Shown here one piece after another: positions 7,733-16,165 of a stretch of 64,000 nucleotides of DNA. The stretch comes from Petrocella sp024636985 (lineage in GTDB: Bacteria > Bacillota > Clostridia > Lachnospirales > Vallitaleaceae): NCBI GenBank assembly GCA_024636985.1, contig JAGXFY010000021.1, forward strand, positions 13,385 through 77,384. Direction: 5' to 3'. Each line of letters opens with the position of its first letter. The first letter of the stretch is position 1. The notes below the pieces were generated by a model, which saw nothing but the letters and a program-made list of their open reading frames with translations, had not been told where the DNA came from and made no database searches. The translations under genes were made by a program, and so were the position numbers.

Positions 7733-9496
7733 TTATGCTTTATCTTTTTGGCTATAATGTGTATGTAATAAATCATGGGCCTTGTGTGACATCGGTTCTC
7801 CAAGATATTTATCATATAGCTCCATTACTGCTACATTTTCATGAGATTTTCTAATTGGCATGTCTTTATCAATTTGATAAATAGCATCCATACGTTTTTT
7901 GATGATGGATGAATCACCATGATGGTAAGGTTGGCCACCACCACCGATACAACCGCCAGGACAAGCCATAACTTCAATAGCATGGAAGTTTCTAGGGTTA
8001 CCATTACGTATTTCAGTCAGTAGCGCCTTCGCATTTCCAAGTCCGTGAGCAATACCAATGTTAAGCTTCAAACCATCAAAATCAACTTCCGCAGCACGAA
8101 CACCATCAAAGCCTCTTAATTGCTCAAAATCAATTTTTGGTAAAGGTTTCTTAACATGAACTTCATAAGCTGTTCTAAGTGCAGCTTCAATAACACCACC
8201 GGTGGAACCAAAGATAACTGCTGCACCTGTTGAAACGCCAAGTGGCTTATCAAATTCAGAATCTTCAAGTTCATCAATATCAATATTAACCTGCTCAATT
8301 AAATGTGCAAGCTCTCTTGTTGAGATAACAAGATCCACATCCGGATTACCATCTACGCTAAACTCGGCTCTATCTGCCTCATATTTTTTGGCCAAACAAG
8401 GCATGACGGATACAACCACCAAATCCTTACGATCAATCTTTAAGATATCAGCATAATAAGATTTTGCTACTGCACCAAACATTTGTTGTGGCGATTTGGC
8501 GGATGATGGAATATCAATTAAATCTGGAAACTGACTTTCAACAAAGTTAACCCATGCAGGACAGCATGATGTCAATATTGGAAGTGGAACATCTTTTTCG
8601 CCTGCTAGAAAACGTCCAAGACGTCCTAGAAGCTCTGTACCTTCTTCCATAATGGTTAGGTCTGCTGCAAAATCAGTATCAAATACCTGATCAAATCCGA
8701 TTTGCTTAAGTGCTGTTACCATTTTACCTGTTATGATTGTTCCCGGTTCATGTCCGAATTCTTCACCAAGAGCTACCCTAACAGCAGGAGCTACTTGAAC
8801 GATAACGGTTTTTTCAGGATTTGCTAAGGCTTCAACAACTTTCCAAGTATGGTCATTTTCAGATAATGCGCCAACAGGACATACCGCTACACACTGGCCA
8901 CAGTGTGTACATACTGTTTCTGTCAATGGTAACTCGAAAGCCGGGGAAACAACAGCATTAAAACCTCTATTGATTCCTGATAATGCGCCAACTTCCTGAA
9001 CTTCATTACACATTGTTTCACATCTTCTGCACATGATACATTTATCCATGTCGCGTATAATAGAGGTTGAATAATCCTTTTTATATGTTGACATTTCTTT
9101 GCCTGTAATATTGATTTCTCTAATACCAATCATTTCTGCTAGGTCTTGTAATTCGCAATCACCAGACTGAGAGCAAGTTAAACAATCTTTTGGATGATCA
9201 GACAGAATCAATTCTGTTACTGTCTTTCTTGTTTCAAGGACACGCATGGTATTCGTACGAACTACCATACCGTCAAGTGCAGGTGTTGCACATGAAGGTG
9301 CTAAATTGCCTCTACCTTCTACTTCAACCACACAAACACGACATGATGCCGTTTGATTGACCATTTTTGTATCATGTAAATCTAAATGACATAAAGTGGG
9401 GATGGTTATTCCAAGTTTTTTGGCACCATCCAATATGGTGCTGCCTTTTGGAACAAAAACTTCTTTCCCGTCAATGACTATTCTAATATCTGACAT
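7733..9496 (-). CDS. hndD: [FeFe]-hydrogenase catalytic subunit (HndD/HydA type)
   Basis: Interconverts protons and H2 at the H-cluster. The 587 residues show, in order, a plant-type [2Fe-2S] domain (C36, C52, C55, C69), a His-Cys3 [4Fe-4S] site (H101, C105, C108, C114), two ferredoxin clusters (CIMCRRCETMC 153-163 and CTHCGQCVAVC 196-206) and the H-cluster domain. All three H-cluster signatures are intact: TSCCPAW (309-315), MPCLAKKYEA (365-374) and EVMACPGGCIGGGGQPYHH (about 508-526). The C-terminal small-subunit-like tail is fused. It is last of a four-gene operon with NuoE/NuoF-like partners, the arrangement of NAD(P)-linked and often electron-bifurcating hydrogenases (group A3). Confidence 0.96.
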   Translation of the reverse strand: MSDIRIVIDGKEVFVPKGSTILDGAKKLGITIPTLCHLDLHDTKMVNQTASCRVCVVEVEGRGNLAPSCATPALDGMVVRTNTMRVLETRKTVTELILSDHPKDCLTCSQSGDCELQDLAEMIGIREINITGKEMSTYKKDYSTSIIRDMDKCIMCRRCETMCNEVQEVGALSGINRGFNAVVSPAFELPLTETVCTHCGQCVAVCPVGALSENDHTWKVVEALANPEKTVIVQVAPAVRVALGEEFGHEPGTIITGKMVTALKQIGFDQVFDTDFAADLTIMEEGTELLGRLGRFLAGEKDVPLPILTSCCPAWVNFVESQFPDLIDIPSSAKSPQQMFGAVAKSYYADILKIDRKDLVVVSVMPCLAKKYEADRAEFSVDGNPDVDLVISTRELAHLIEQVNIDIDELEDSEFDKPLGVSTGAAVIFGSTGGVIEAALRTAYEVHVKKPLPKIDFEQLRGFDGVRAAEVDFDGLKLNIGIAHGLGNAKALLTEIRNGNPRNFHAIEVMACPGGCIGGGGQPYHHGDSSIIKKRMDAIYQIDKDMPIRKSHENVAVMELYDKYLGEPMSHKAHDLLHTHYSQKDKA

Positions 9497-9519
9497 TTGG
9501 TTTTGCCTCCTTCTCTCAA

Positions 9520-11313
9520 TTATCGTTTTTCAATAGCAGCAAACTTACAAGTATCGTAACAAGCACCACATTTGATACATGTTTCCTGATCAATAACATG
9601 TAATTTCTTAACTTCACCAGAAATACAGTTTACAGGACATACACGTGCACATGCCGTACAGCCAATACACTTGTCTTCAAGTATATAATAGCTTAATAGA
9701 GATGTACATTGTCCTGAAGGGCACTTTTTATCATTGATATGGGCCAAATACTCATCATAGAATGCATCCAAAGTTGATAAAATCGGATTAGGCGCTGTTT
9801 GTCCCAAACCACATAGTGAGGCACTCTTAATTGTACGGCTTAATCTTTTTAGTTCGTCAATGTGTTTCATTTCACCTTTACCATCAACAATAACTTCAAG
9901 AATTTCGTGCAAACGTTTTGTACCTACACGACATGGCGTACATTTTCCACATGATTCTTCTACAGTAAACTCTAGATAGAATTTGGCTATCGCAGGCATA
10001 CAGTCATCTTCATCCATGACAATCATCCCACCAGATCCCATCATAGAACCTGCAGCTATAAGATTATCAAAGTCGATTGGTGTATCCAAATCTTTTTCAG
10101 TTAAGCAACCGCCAGATGGTCCACCTGTTTGAACTGCTTTAAACTTTTTACCATCTTTGATACCGCCACCGATATCATATATAACTTCACGAAGTGTTGT
10201 ACCCATTGGAACTTCAATCAAACCAACGTTGTTGATTTTACCGGCTAATGCAAAAACTTTGGTTCCGGTTGATCGCTCTGTTCCTATTTTAGAATACCAA
10301 TCTGAACCTTTTAAAAGGATGGCTGGTACATTAGCAAAAGTTTCAACATTGTTTACATTGGTTGGTTTACCCCAGTATCCGGATTCAGCTGGAAATGGTG
10401 GCTTTGTGGTTGGCTCACCACGCTCCCCTTCCATTGAATGAATCAATGCTGTTTCTTCACCACATACGAAGGCTCCAGCTCCGTAAGTTAGTTCAATATC
10501 AAATTCAAAGCCTGTACCCATAATGTCTTGTCCTAGAAGACCATACTCTCTTGCATCACTAATGGCCTTTTCTAGACGTTTAATCGCCAAAGGATACTCT
10601 GCACGAATATATACGCGCCCTTGTGTAGCACCTATTGCATACCCGCATATTGCCATTGCTTCAATAACTGAATGTGGATCTCCTTCAAGAATTGAACGGT
10701 CCATAAAGGCACCTGGGTCACCTTCATCCGCATTACAGATGACATATTTTTGGTCTGCATCATAACCTGCTGCAAATTGCCATTTAAGACCGGTAGGGAA
10801 GCCTCCACCCCCACGGCCACGTAAACCGGAGTCTTTGATTAAATCGATAACATCTTCCGGCGTCATTTCTGTCAATGCTTTTCCTATAGCTTGATACCCA
10901 TCTCTTGCTATATAATCATCAATAACATCAGGATCAATTAAGCCACAGTTTCTAAGGGCAATACGCATTTGCTTCTTATAGAAGTCCATGTCCTTAGAAT
11001 CAGAAATGATTTCTTTTGTGTCAGGATTAACATATAGCAATCTCTCCACTTTTCTTCCTTTGACACAATGTTCAGCAACCAATTCTTCTGCATCTTCCGG
11101 TTTAACTTGTACATAAAATGTATTATCAGGTAGTATTTTAACGACAGGTCCCTTTTCGCAGAAACCAAAACAACCGGTTGTTAAAACTTGTACATCATCA
11201 CTAAGATTGTTTGCTACAATAGCTTTTTCCAGATTCGTTACAATACCGTCTGCTTCGGCAGATTTACAACCTGTACCACCGCAAACCAGCATTTGTATTT
11301 TATAGTTAGCCAT
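9520..11313 (-). CDS. hndC: NADH-binding flavoprotein subunit of hydrogenase (HndC/HydB, NuoF-like)
   Basis: A 597-residue NuoF homologue. The N-terminal thioredoxin-like [2Fe-2S] domain has ligands C11, C16, C48 and C52. The central NADH/FMN domain has GRGGGGFPTG (166-175) and GAGAFVCGEETAL. The N3-type [4Fe-4S] motif SCGKCTPCRVGT is followed by CGLGQTAP. The C-terminus adds a two-cluster ferredoxin domain (about 545-597, CIGCTACARVCP and CIKCGACYDTC). It binds NAD(P)H and FMN and would be the bifurcation or entry point between pyridine nucleotide, ferredoxin and H2. It lies 23 bp before hndD and 21 bp after hndB. Confidence 0.95.
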   Translation of the reverse strand: MANYKIQMLVCGGTGCKSAEADGIVTNLEKAIVANNLSDDVQVLTTGCFGFCEKGPVVKILPDNTFYVQVKPEDAEELVAEHCVKGRKVERLLYVNPDTKEIISDSKDMDFYKKQMRIALRNCGLIDPDVIDDYIARDGYQAIGKALTEMTPEDVIDLIKDSGLRGRGGGGFPTGLKWQFAAGYDADQKYVICNADEGDPGAFMDRSILEGDPHSVIEAMAICGYAIGATQGRVYIRAEYPLAIKRLEKAISDAREYGLLGQDIMGTGFEFDIELTYGAGAFVCGEETALIHSMEGERGEPTTKPPFPAESGYWGKPTNVNNVETFANVPAILLKGSDWYSKIGTERSTGTKVFALAGKINNVGLIEVPMGTTLREVIYDIGGGIKDGKKFKAVQTGGPSGGCLTEKDLDTPIDFDNLIAAGSMMGSGGMIVMDEDDCMPAIAKFYLEFTVEESCGKCTPCRVGTKRLHEILEVIVDGKGEMKHIDELKRLSRTIKSASLCGLGQTAPNPILSTLDAFYDEYLAHINDKKCPSGQCTSLLSYYILEDKCIGCTACARVCPVNCISGEVKKLHVIDQETCIKCGACYDTCKFAAIEKR

Positions 11314-11334
11314 TTTTTAACCTCCTAACCTATT

Positions 11335-11730
11335 TTATTCGATTGTTTTATGAGTTTGTGGTATGATCCCGTCTACTAAAGTGCCTTCAACAATATGCTT
11401 TTCAATGATTTCAAGTGCCTTTTTGTTATCCACATTACCATATACCACACCGTCTTGACCCGGTAGAACAACTTCTATAGTAGGCTCTGCATAACAATAA
11501 CCCATACATCCTGTTTGTGTAACTACAACATTATCTACACCTTTTGCAGCACACTCATCTATGATATAGGTCATGATTTCCCTTGCACCTGAAGCAATAC
11601 CACAAGTTGCCATGGCTACTCTTACCTTCACCAAGGTATCACTATTTTCACCTTTTTCTCTTAAGGCTACTTGAGATTGAACATCCTCTTTGATCTTCTT
11701 AAGATCTGCAAATGATTTTATTTTTGCCAT
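11335..11730 (-). CDS. hndB: thioredoxin-like [2Fe-2S] ferredoxin subunit (HndB-like)
   Basis: 131 residues: an N-terminal helical stretch (MAKIKSFADLKKIKED), then a thioredoxin-like ferredoxin fold with ATCGIASGAREI (C43) and TQTGCMGYCYAEP (C75, C79). Only three of the four Cys expected from NuoE-type ferredoxins are in standard places; the C-x4-C position is Gly, and C60 might substitute. It matches the small second subunit of HndABCD-type hydrogenases, placed between the NuoE-like and NuoF-like genes. Its presence argues for a tetrameric rather than trimeric enzyme. Confidence 0.85.
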   Translation of the reverse strand: MAKIKSFADLKKIKEDVQSQVALREKGENSDTLVKVRVAMATCGIASGAREIMTYIIDECAAKGVDNVVVTQTGCMGYCYAEPTIEVVLPGQDGVVYGNVDNKKALEIIEKHIVEGTLVDGIIPQTHKTIE

Positions 11731-11751
11731 TTGAATGCCTCCTTTATGATT

Positions 11752-12228
11752 TTAGTAGTTGCTAATGATTTTCTTAACGTCTTCTACGGTTACACGGCCA
11801 TATACTTTTTCGCCCACCAATACAACCGGCGCAAGTCCGCAAGCACCTACACAACGTAAAGCATCTAATGAAAACTTACCGTCTGCAGTCGTTTCGCCTA
11901 CTTTTATACCTAGCTCTTTAATAAATGCATCTTGTACCTTTTCTGCACCCCTTACATAACAAGCAGTTCCCATACAAATAGCAATTGGATTATCTCCTTT
12001 TGGTTCCATCGTGAAGTATGAGTAGAAACTTACAACGCCAAAAACTTTAGCTGTTGATAAATCCAACTTTTTGGCTATGAATTTCTGCACTTCCTGTGGT
12101 AAAAATCCGAAAATACCTTGTGCCTTATGTAAGACACGAATAAGTTCGCCTTTTGTGGAAGGCATTGAATCAATATACTGTTCTAATTCGTTAAATTTTT
12201 CAACAGTTAATTCAGTGTTAACAGCCAT
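11752..12228 (-). CDS. hndA: NuoE-like [2Fe-2S] subunit of hydrogenase (HndA/HydC)
   Basis: A 158-residue NuoE homologue with an N-terminal helical bundle (KGELIRVLHKAQGIFGFLP) and a C-terminal thioredoxin-like domain. That domain has the four cluster ligands as CMGTAC (C-x4-C) and RCVGACGLAP (C-x3-C). It passes electrons between the NuoF-like subunit and the rest of the hydrogenase. It is the first gene of the operon, with AAGGAGGTAAATTATG as a strong start site. Confidence 0.95.
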   Translation of the reverse strand: MAVNTELTVEKFNELEQYIDSMPSTKGELIRVLHKAQGIFGFLPQEVQKFIAKKLDLSTAKVFGVVSFYSYFTMEPKGDNPIAICMGTACYVRGAEKVQDAFIKELGIKVGETTADGKFSLDALRCVGACGLAPVVLVGEKVYGRVTVEDVKKIISNY

Positions 12229-12360
12229 AATTTACCTCCTTAAGTATAATATTTAATAAGTTATCTGTGTTACACTACGTTTGAACTAAATCTACTTTTT
12301 ACAATATAGTTAAATCATTAACAATCTTAACGACACTGAAAATGCAGATTACGTCTCTAT

Positions 12361-12388
12361 ATTATTTTGAAGGTATTCTTCAAATAAT
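12361..12388 (-). terminator. probable terminator hairpin after the PHP gene
   Basis: ATTATTTTGAAG-gtatt-CTTCAAATAAT, 11-12 bp with one bulged T, 7-34 bp after the PHP stop on the minus strand. The T-tract is poor, so the call is tentative. Confidence 0.45.
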
Positions 12389-12394
12389 AGTTTT

Positions 12395-13099
12395 CTAAGG
12401 GTTTTTCAATTTTCCAAGAATTGCTTCTAATGTTTTTTCAGGTACATCTAATGTCTTGTTGCAACTACCTATATAGCCAAGATCATGAGCATCTGAATTC
12501 TGAATGATTTGATGATTGGGGTATTGACGAATAAAAGGTTCAATGGCATTATGACTTGAAATCTCTAGGGTTGGAAAATCAATATTCACCGGAATCATAC
12601 CTAAGTTTGAGATAATACTGTAGCTTGGTCGATCAATATGGGCCGGCATACATATACCATCATGTTCGATGCACAATTGTACTACTTGATCTAGGGACAA
12701 ATCACAAGCAAATGAAAGCAATCGATTTATGGTTCCAATCCGATCATCCTCATCATTAAAAAGTATTTGTTCACCAAAGATTTTTCGATTGTTTGGTAAG
12801 TTGGGTAAATGGCTATATATGATGTCTTGAACCTTTTGTACTTGATCCAATGTTGGAAAAAGACAGACCAGATGAACTTCTTCTCTTGACTCTATTTCTA
12901 TACCGGGTATGACGATTAAGTCGGATTTTGAAGCGACCCTCATAACAGCTTCCACATTCTCACAAGAATTGTGATCTGTAATAGCTATAACATCTAAGTC
13001 ACTTAACTTTGACATGTTAACGATATTGTTAGGCGTCATGTCTTCATGACCACAAGGTGATAAAGCCGTATGAATATGTAAATCATATGAAATTTCCAT
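12395..13099 (-). CDS. PHP-domain phosphoesterase
   Basis: A 234-residue protein starting at ATG 13099 (MEISYDLHIHTALSPCGHED). The PHP metal-site signatures are visible: DLHIHTALSPCG, AITDHNSCEN, PGIEIESREEVH, PAHIDRP and QNSDAHDLG. They provide the His/Asp/Glu ligands for a trinuclear metal centre that hydrolyses phosphoesters. Related stand-alone enzymes act on short oligonucleotides or 3',5'-bisphosphonucleosides, but the substrate here cannot be told. It lies alone between the uvr genes and the hydrogenase operon and looks monocistronic. Confidence 0.88.
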   Translation of the reverse strand: MEISYDLHIHTALSPCGHEDMTPNNIVNMSKLSDLDVIAITDHNSCENVEAVMRVASKSDLIVIPGIEIESREEVHLVCLFPTLDQVQKVQDIIYSHLPNLPNNRKIFGEQILFNDEDDRIGTINRLLSFACDLSLDQVVQLCIEHDGICMPAHIDRPSYSIISNLGMIPVNIDFPTLEISSHNAIEPFIRQYPNHQIIQNSDAHDLGYIGSCNKTLDVPEKTLEAILGKLKNP

Positions 13100-13196
13100 A
13101 AGGCATCTCACTTTTCGTTAATTTATTATCAAATTGAGCATAACACAATTTATTATAGCAGATTATATTTATACTGTAAACAAATTTATCTATTTT

Positions 13197-13240
13197 TTTA
13201 ATGAATAAAACCTTGATAAATCAAGGTTTTATTCATTAAA
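13197..13240. terminator. 20-bp perfect inverted repeat, bidirectional-type terminator after uvrA
   Basis: Arms of 20 bp around a 4-nt loop (TAAA/TTTA). The core CCTTGA-loop-TCAAGG is followed by TTTTATT and preceded by AATAAAA, so it can act as an intrinsic terminator on either strand. It lies 54 bp after the uvrA stop. Confidence 0.65.
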
Positions 13241-13293
13241 TCTGGATTGATTTTTATTATCATTTGTAAAGCTTGTATCTCTTCAATATAGTC

Positions 13294-16149
13294 TTATTTA
13301 TCATTTTCCCTCAGCATATGCTTTTCAAAAACTTTTTTTAAGAATTGTCCCGTATAAGAAGTCTCTACCTCTGCAACTTCTTCAGGTGTTCCAACTGCAA
13401 CAATGTTTCCACCTCGATCGCCACCTTCCGGTCCCAAATCAATCACATAATCTGTTGTCTTTATCACATCTAGATTATGCTCTATAACAATGACGGTGTT
13501 ACCGGATTCCACTAAAGATTGAAGGATTTTAATCAGTTTATGAACATCTGCAAAATGTAAACCCGTCGTCGGCTCATCCAAAATATAGACTGTCTTACCT
13601 GTACTCCTTTTGCTAAGTTCAGTTGCCAGTTTCACCCTTTGTGCTTCTCCACCTGATAGGGTTGTGGATGGTTGCCCCAATTTAATATAGGATAATCCGA
13701 CATCATTCAAACAATCCAACTTTCTTCTAACTTTTGGTATATGCTCAAAAAATTGTATCGCATCCTCAACTGTCATCTCTAAGACTTCTGAAATGTTTTT
13801 TCCTTTGTATTTGATTTCTAGTGTTTCTCTATTGTATCTTTTACCATGACATACTTCACAAGGTACATATATGTCTGGAAGAAAATGCATTTCAATCTTA
13901 TTGATGCCATCTCCGCGACAGGCTTCGCAGCGTCCACCTTTTACATTGAAACTGAACCTACCTTTTTGATAACCTTTCATTTTAGCATCAACAGTTTTTG
14001 CAAAGATATCCCTAATCGGATCAAATAATCCTGTGTAGGTTGCCGGATTTGATCTTGGTGTTCTTCCGATAGGGGATTGATCAATATCAATCACTTTATC
14101 TAGATATTCAAGCCCTTCAATATCATCATGCCTACCAGGTTTCATCTTAGCTCTATTTAAATCTCTGGCTAATCGCTTATACAGTATTTCATTGATAAAT
14201 GAGCTTTTTCCTGAGCCGGAGACACCTGTTACCGCTGTTAATATACCTAGGGGTATACTGATATCAATGTTTTTTAGATTGTTTTCTGATGCACCTTTTA
14301 CGGTTAGCCAATTGCCATTAACCGGACGTCTTTCCTTAGGTACCGCTATTTTTCTTCTTCCACTTAAATAAGCACCTGTTATAGATTCTTTGTGCGCCAT
14401 GATTTCCTCGGCTGTTCCAATAGCCACAATCTCGCCACCATGAACTCCGGCTTTAGGGCCAATATCTACGACACAATCTGCCTCGAACATAGTATCTTCA
14501 TCATGCTCAACAACAATGAGGGTGTTACCAAGATCTCTTAGATGCTTTAGTGTAGCAAGTAGCCTGACATTGTCACGTTGGTGAAGACCAATGGAAGGCT
14601 CATCAAGGATATAGACAACACCCACAAGGCCGGATCCTATCTGAGTTGCCAATCGAATACGTTGAGCTTCTCCGCCTGATAAGGTCCCTGCTGATCTTGA
14701 CAAAGAAAGATAATCCAAACCGACATCCATTAGAAATTTAATTCTTGCATCTATTTCTTTTAGAATTTGGTCACCAATCATGTGTTGTCGTTCTGTCAAA
14801 GGAAGATTCTGCATAAACGCTTTAACATCGTTGATTGACATTTCTGTTACTTCAGATATGTTATAATTCCCTAGTTTAACCGCCAAAGAGGTCGGCCTAA
14901 GTCTTGCACCATGGCAACTTAGACACTCATTATTCGTCATAAGACTTTGATATTCTTGACGCATATATTCAGAAGTTGTTTCTTTATATCGTCGTTCCAA
15001 ACTGTTAAGAATACCTTCAAATGCTGTATCATATGAACCTTCTCCATGATTATGAGCATAAATAACATGTACTTTCTCATTGCCTGTACCATATAAAATA
15101 ATATCCTGAATGTTTTTATCTAAGTCATCAAAAGGTGTCTTTAAGCTAAACCCATATTGTAAAGATAAGGCTCTAAATATACTGTTAACGTGACTGTCTT
15201 CATTGGATGCTGCTGACCAACCGGGTGCCTTAATAGCCCCTTCATCAATAGATAGACTTCCGTCCGGTATAACGAGGTCTTTGTCGAACTCCATTGTAAA
15301 ACCAAGACCATGACATTCCGGACAGGCTCCAAATGGGTTGTTAAAAGAAAACATTCTCGGTTCGATCTCATCAAAGCTGATGTGTCCATCAGGACAAGCA
15401 AAGTTCTGATTAAAATTAATTGCCGCTTCTCCAATCACATCTATACGCAAACTTCCACCGGTAATATGCATAACCGTCTCTATGGAATCTGTTAATCGTT
15501 TACCTATCGTCTGCTTAACAACCAAACGATCAACAACCACATCTATATCATGTTTCTTATTCTTATCTAATGTAATGTCTTCTGAAAGTTCATACAGATT
15601 ACCATCAACAAGCACCCTAACATAACCGCTTTTTCTCGCTTGATCTAAGATTTTTTGATGTTGACCTTTTTTACCTCGCACAACAGGTGCTAAAAGTTGG
15701 ATTTTTTTGCCTTCATCCATCTGTAGTATCTGATCGACAATCTGGTCAATGGTTTGTTTTTTTATTTCTTTGCCACACGTTGGACAATAGGGTATACCTA
15801 TACGTGCAAATAGCAATCTAAAATAATCATATATTTCTGTCACTGTACCTACAGTGGATCTAGGGTTTCTACTGGTTGTTTTTTGATCTATGGATATAGC
15901 GGGTGATAATCCTTCTATACTGTCCACATCCGGCTTTTCCATTTGACCCAAAAACTGTCTGGCGTAAGATGAAAGGGACTCTACATAACGCCTCTGACCT
16001 TCAGCATACAGTGTGTCAAAGGCTAGGGATGATTTCCCGGAGCCGCTAAGTCCGGTGAAAACAATCATTTTGTCTCTTGGTATGGTTAAATTTACATTTT
16101 TCAAATTGTGCTCACGCGCACCTTTAATGACTATATTCTGACTTGACAT
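13294..16149 (-). CDS. uvrA: excinuclease ABC subunit A
   Basis: The damage-recognition ATPase of nucleotide excision repair; 951 residues, typical length. Two ABC modules are seen: Walker A GLSGSGKSSLAFDTL with signature LSGGEAQRIRLA, and GVSGSGKSSFINEIL with LSGGEAQRVKLA. Zinc motifs are CPTC near residue 120, CPECHGLG / CLSCHGARL, and CEACRGDG ... CEVCHGKRYN. It starts 16 bp after uvrB and shares its operon; the third partner uvrC is not in the window. Confidence 0.97.
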   Translation of the reverse strand: MSSQNIVIKGAREHNLKNVNLTIPRDKMIVFTGLSGSGKSSLAFDTLYAEGQRRYVESLSSYARQFLGQMEKPDVDSIEGLSPAISIDQKTTSRNPRSTVGTVTEIYDYFRLLFARIGIPYCPTCGKEIKKQTIDQIVDQILQMDEGKKIQLLAPVVRGKKGQHQKILDQARKSGYVRVLVDGNLYELSEDITLDKNKKHDIDVVVDRLVVKQTIGKRLTDSIETVMHITGGSLRIDVIGEAAINFNQNFACPDGHISFDEIEPRMFSFNNPFGACPECHGLGFTMEFDKDLVIPDGSLSIDEGAIKAPGWSAASNEDSHVNSIFRALSLQYGFSLKTPFDDLDKNIQDIILYGTGNEKVHVIYAHNHGEGSYDTAFEGILNSLERRYKETTSEYMRQEYQSLMTNNECLSCHGARLRPTSLAVKLGNYNISEVTEMSINDVKAFMQNLPLTERQHMIGDQILKEIDARIKFLMDVGLDYLSLSRSAGTLSGGEAQRIRLATQIGSGLVGVVYILDEPSIGLHQRDNVRLLATLKHLRDLGNTLIVVEHDEDTMFEADCVVDIGPKAGVHGGEIVAIGTAEEIMAHKESITGAYLSGRRKIAVPKERRPVNGNWLTVKGASENNLKNIDISIPLGILTAVTGVSGSGKSSFINEILYKRLARDLNRAKMKPGRHDDIEGLEYLDKVIDIDQSPIGRTPRSNPATYTGLFDPIRDIFAKTVDAKMKGYQKGRFSFNVKGGRCEACRGDGINKIEMHFLPDIYVPCEVCHGKRYNRETLEIKYKGKNISEVLEMTVEDAIQFFEHIPKVRRKLDCLNDVGLSYIKLGQPSTTLSGGEAQRVKLATELSKRSTGKTVYILDEPTTGLHFADVHKLIKILQSLVESGNTVIVIEHNLDVIKTTDYVIDLGPEGGDRGGNIVAVGTPEEVAEVETSYTGQFLKKVFEKHMLRENDK

Positions 16150-16165
16150 GGTTTCACCTCTGTGA

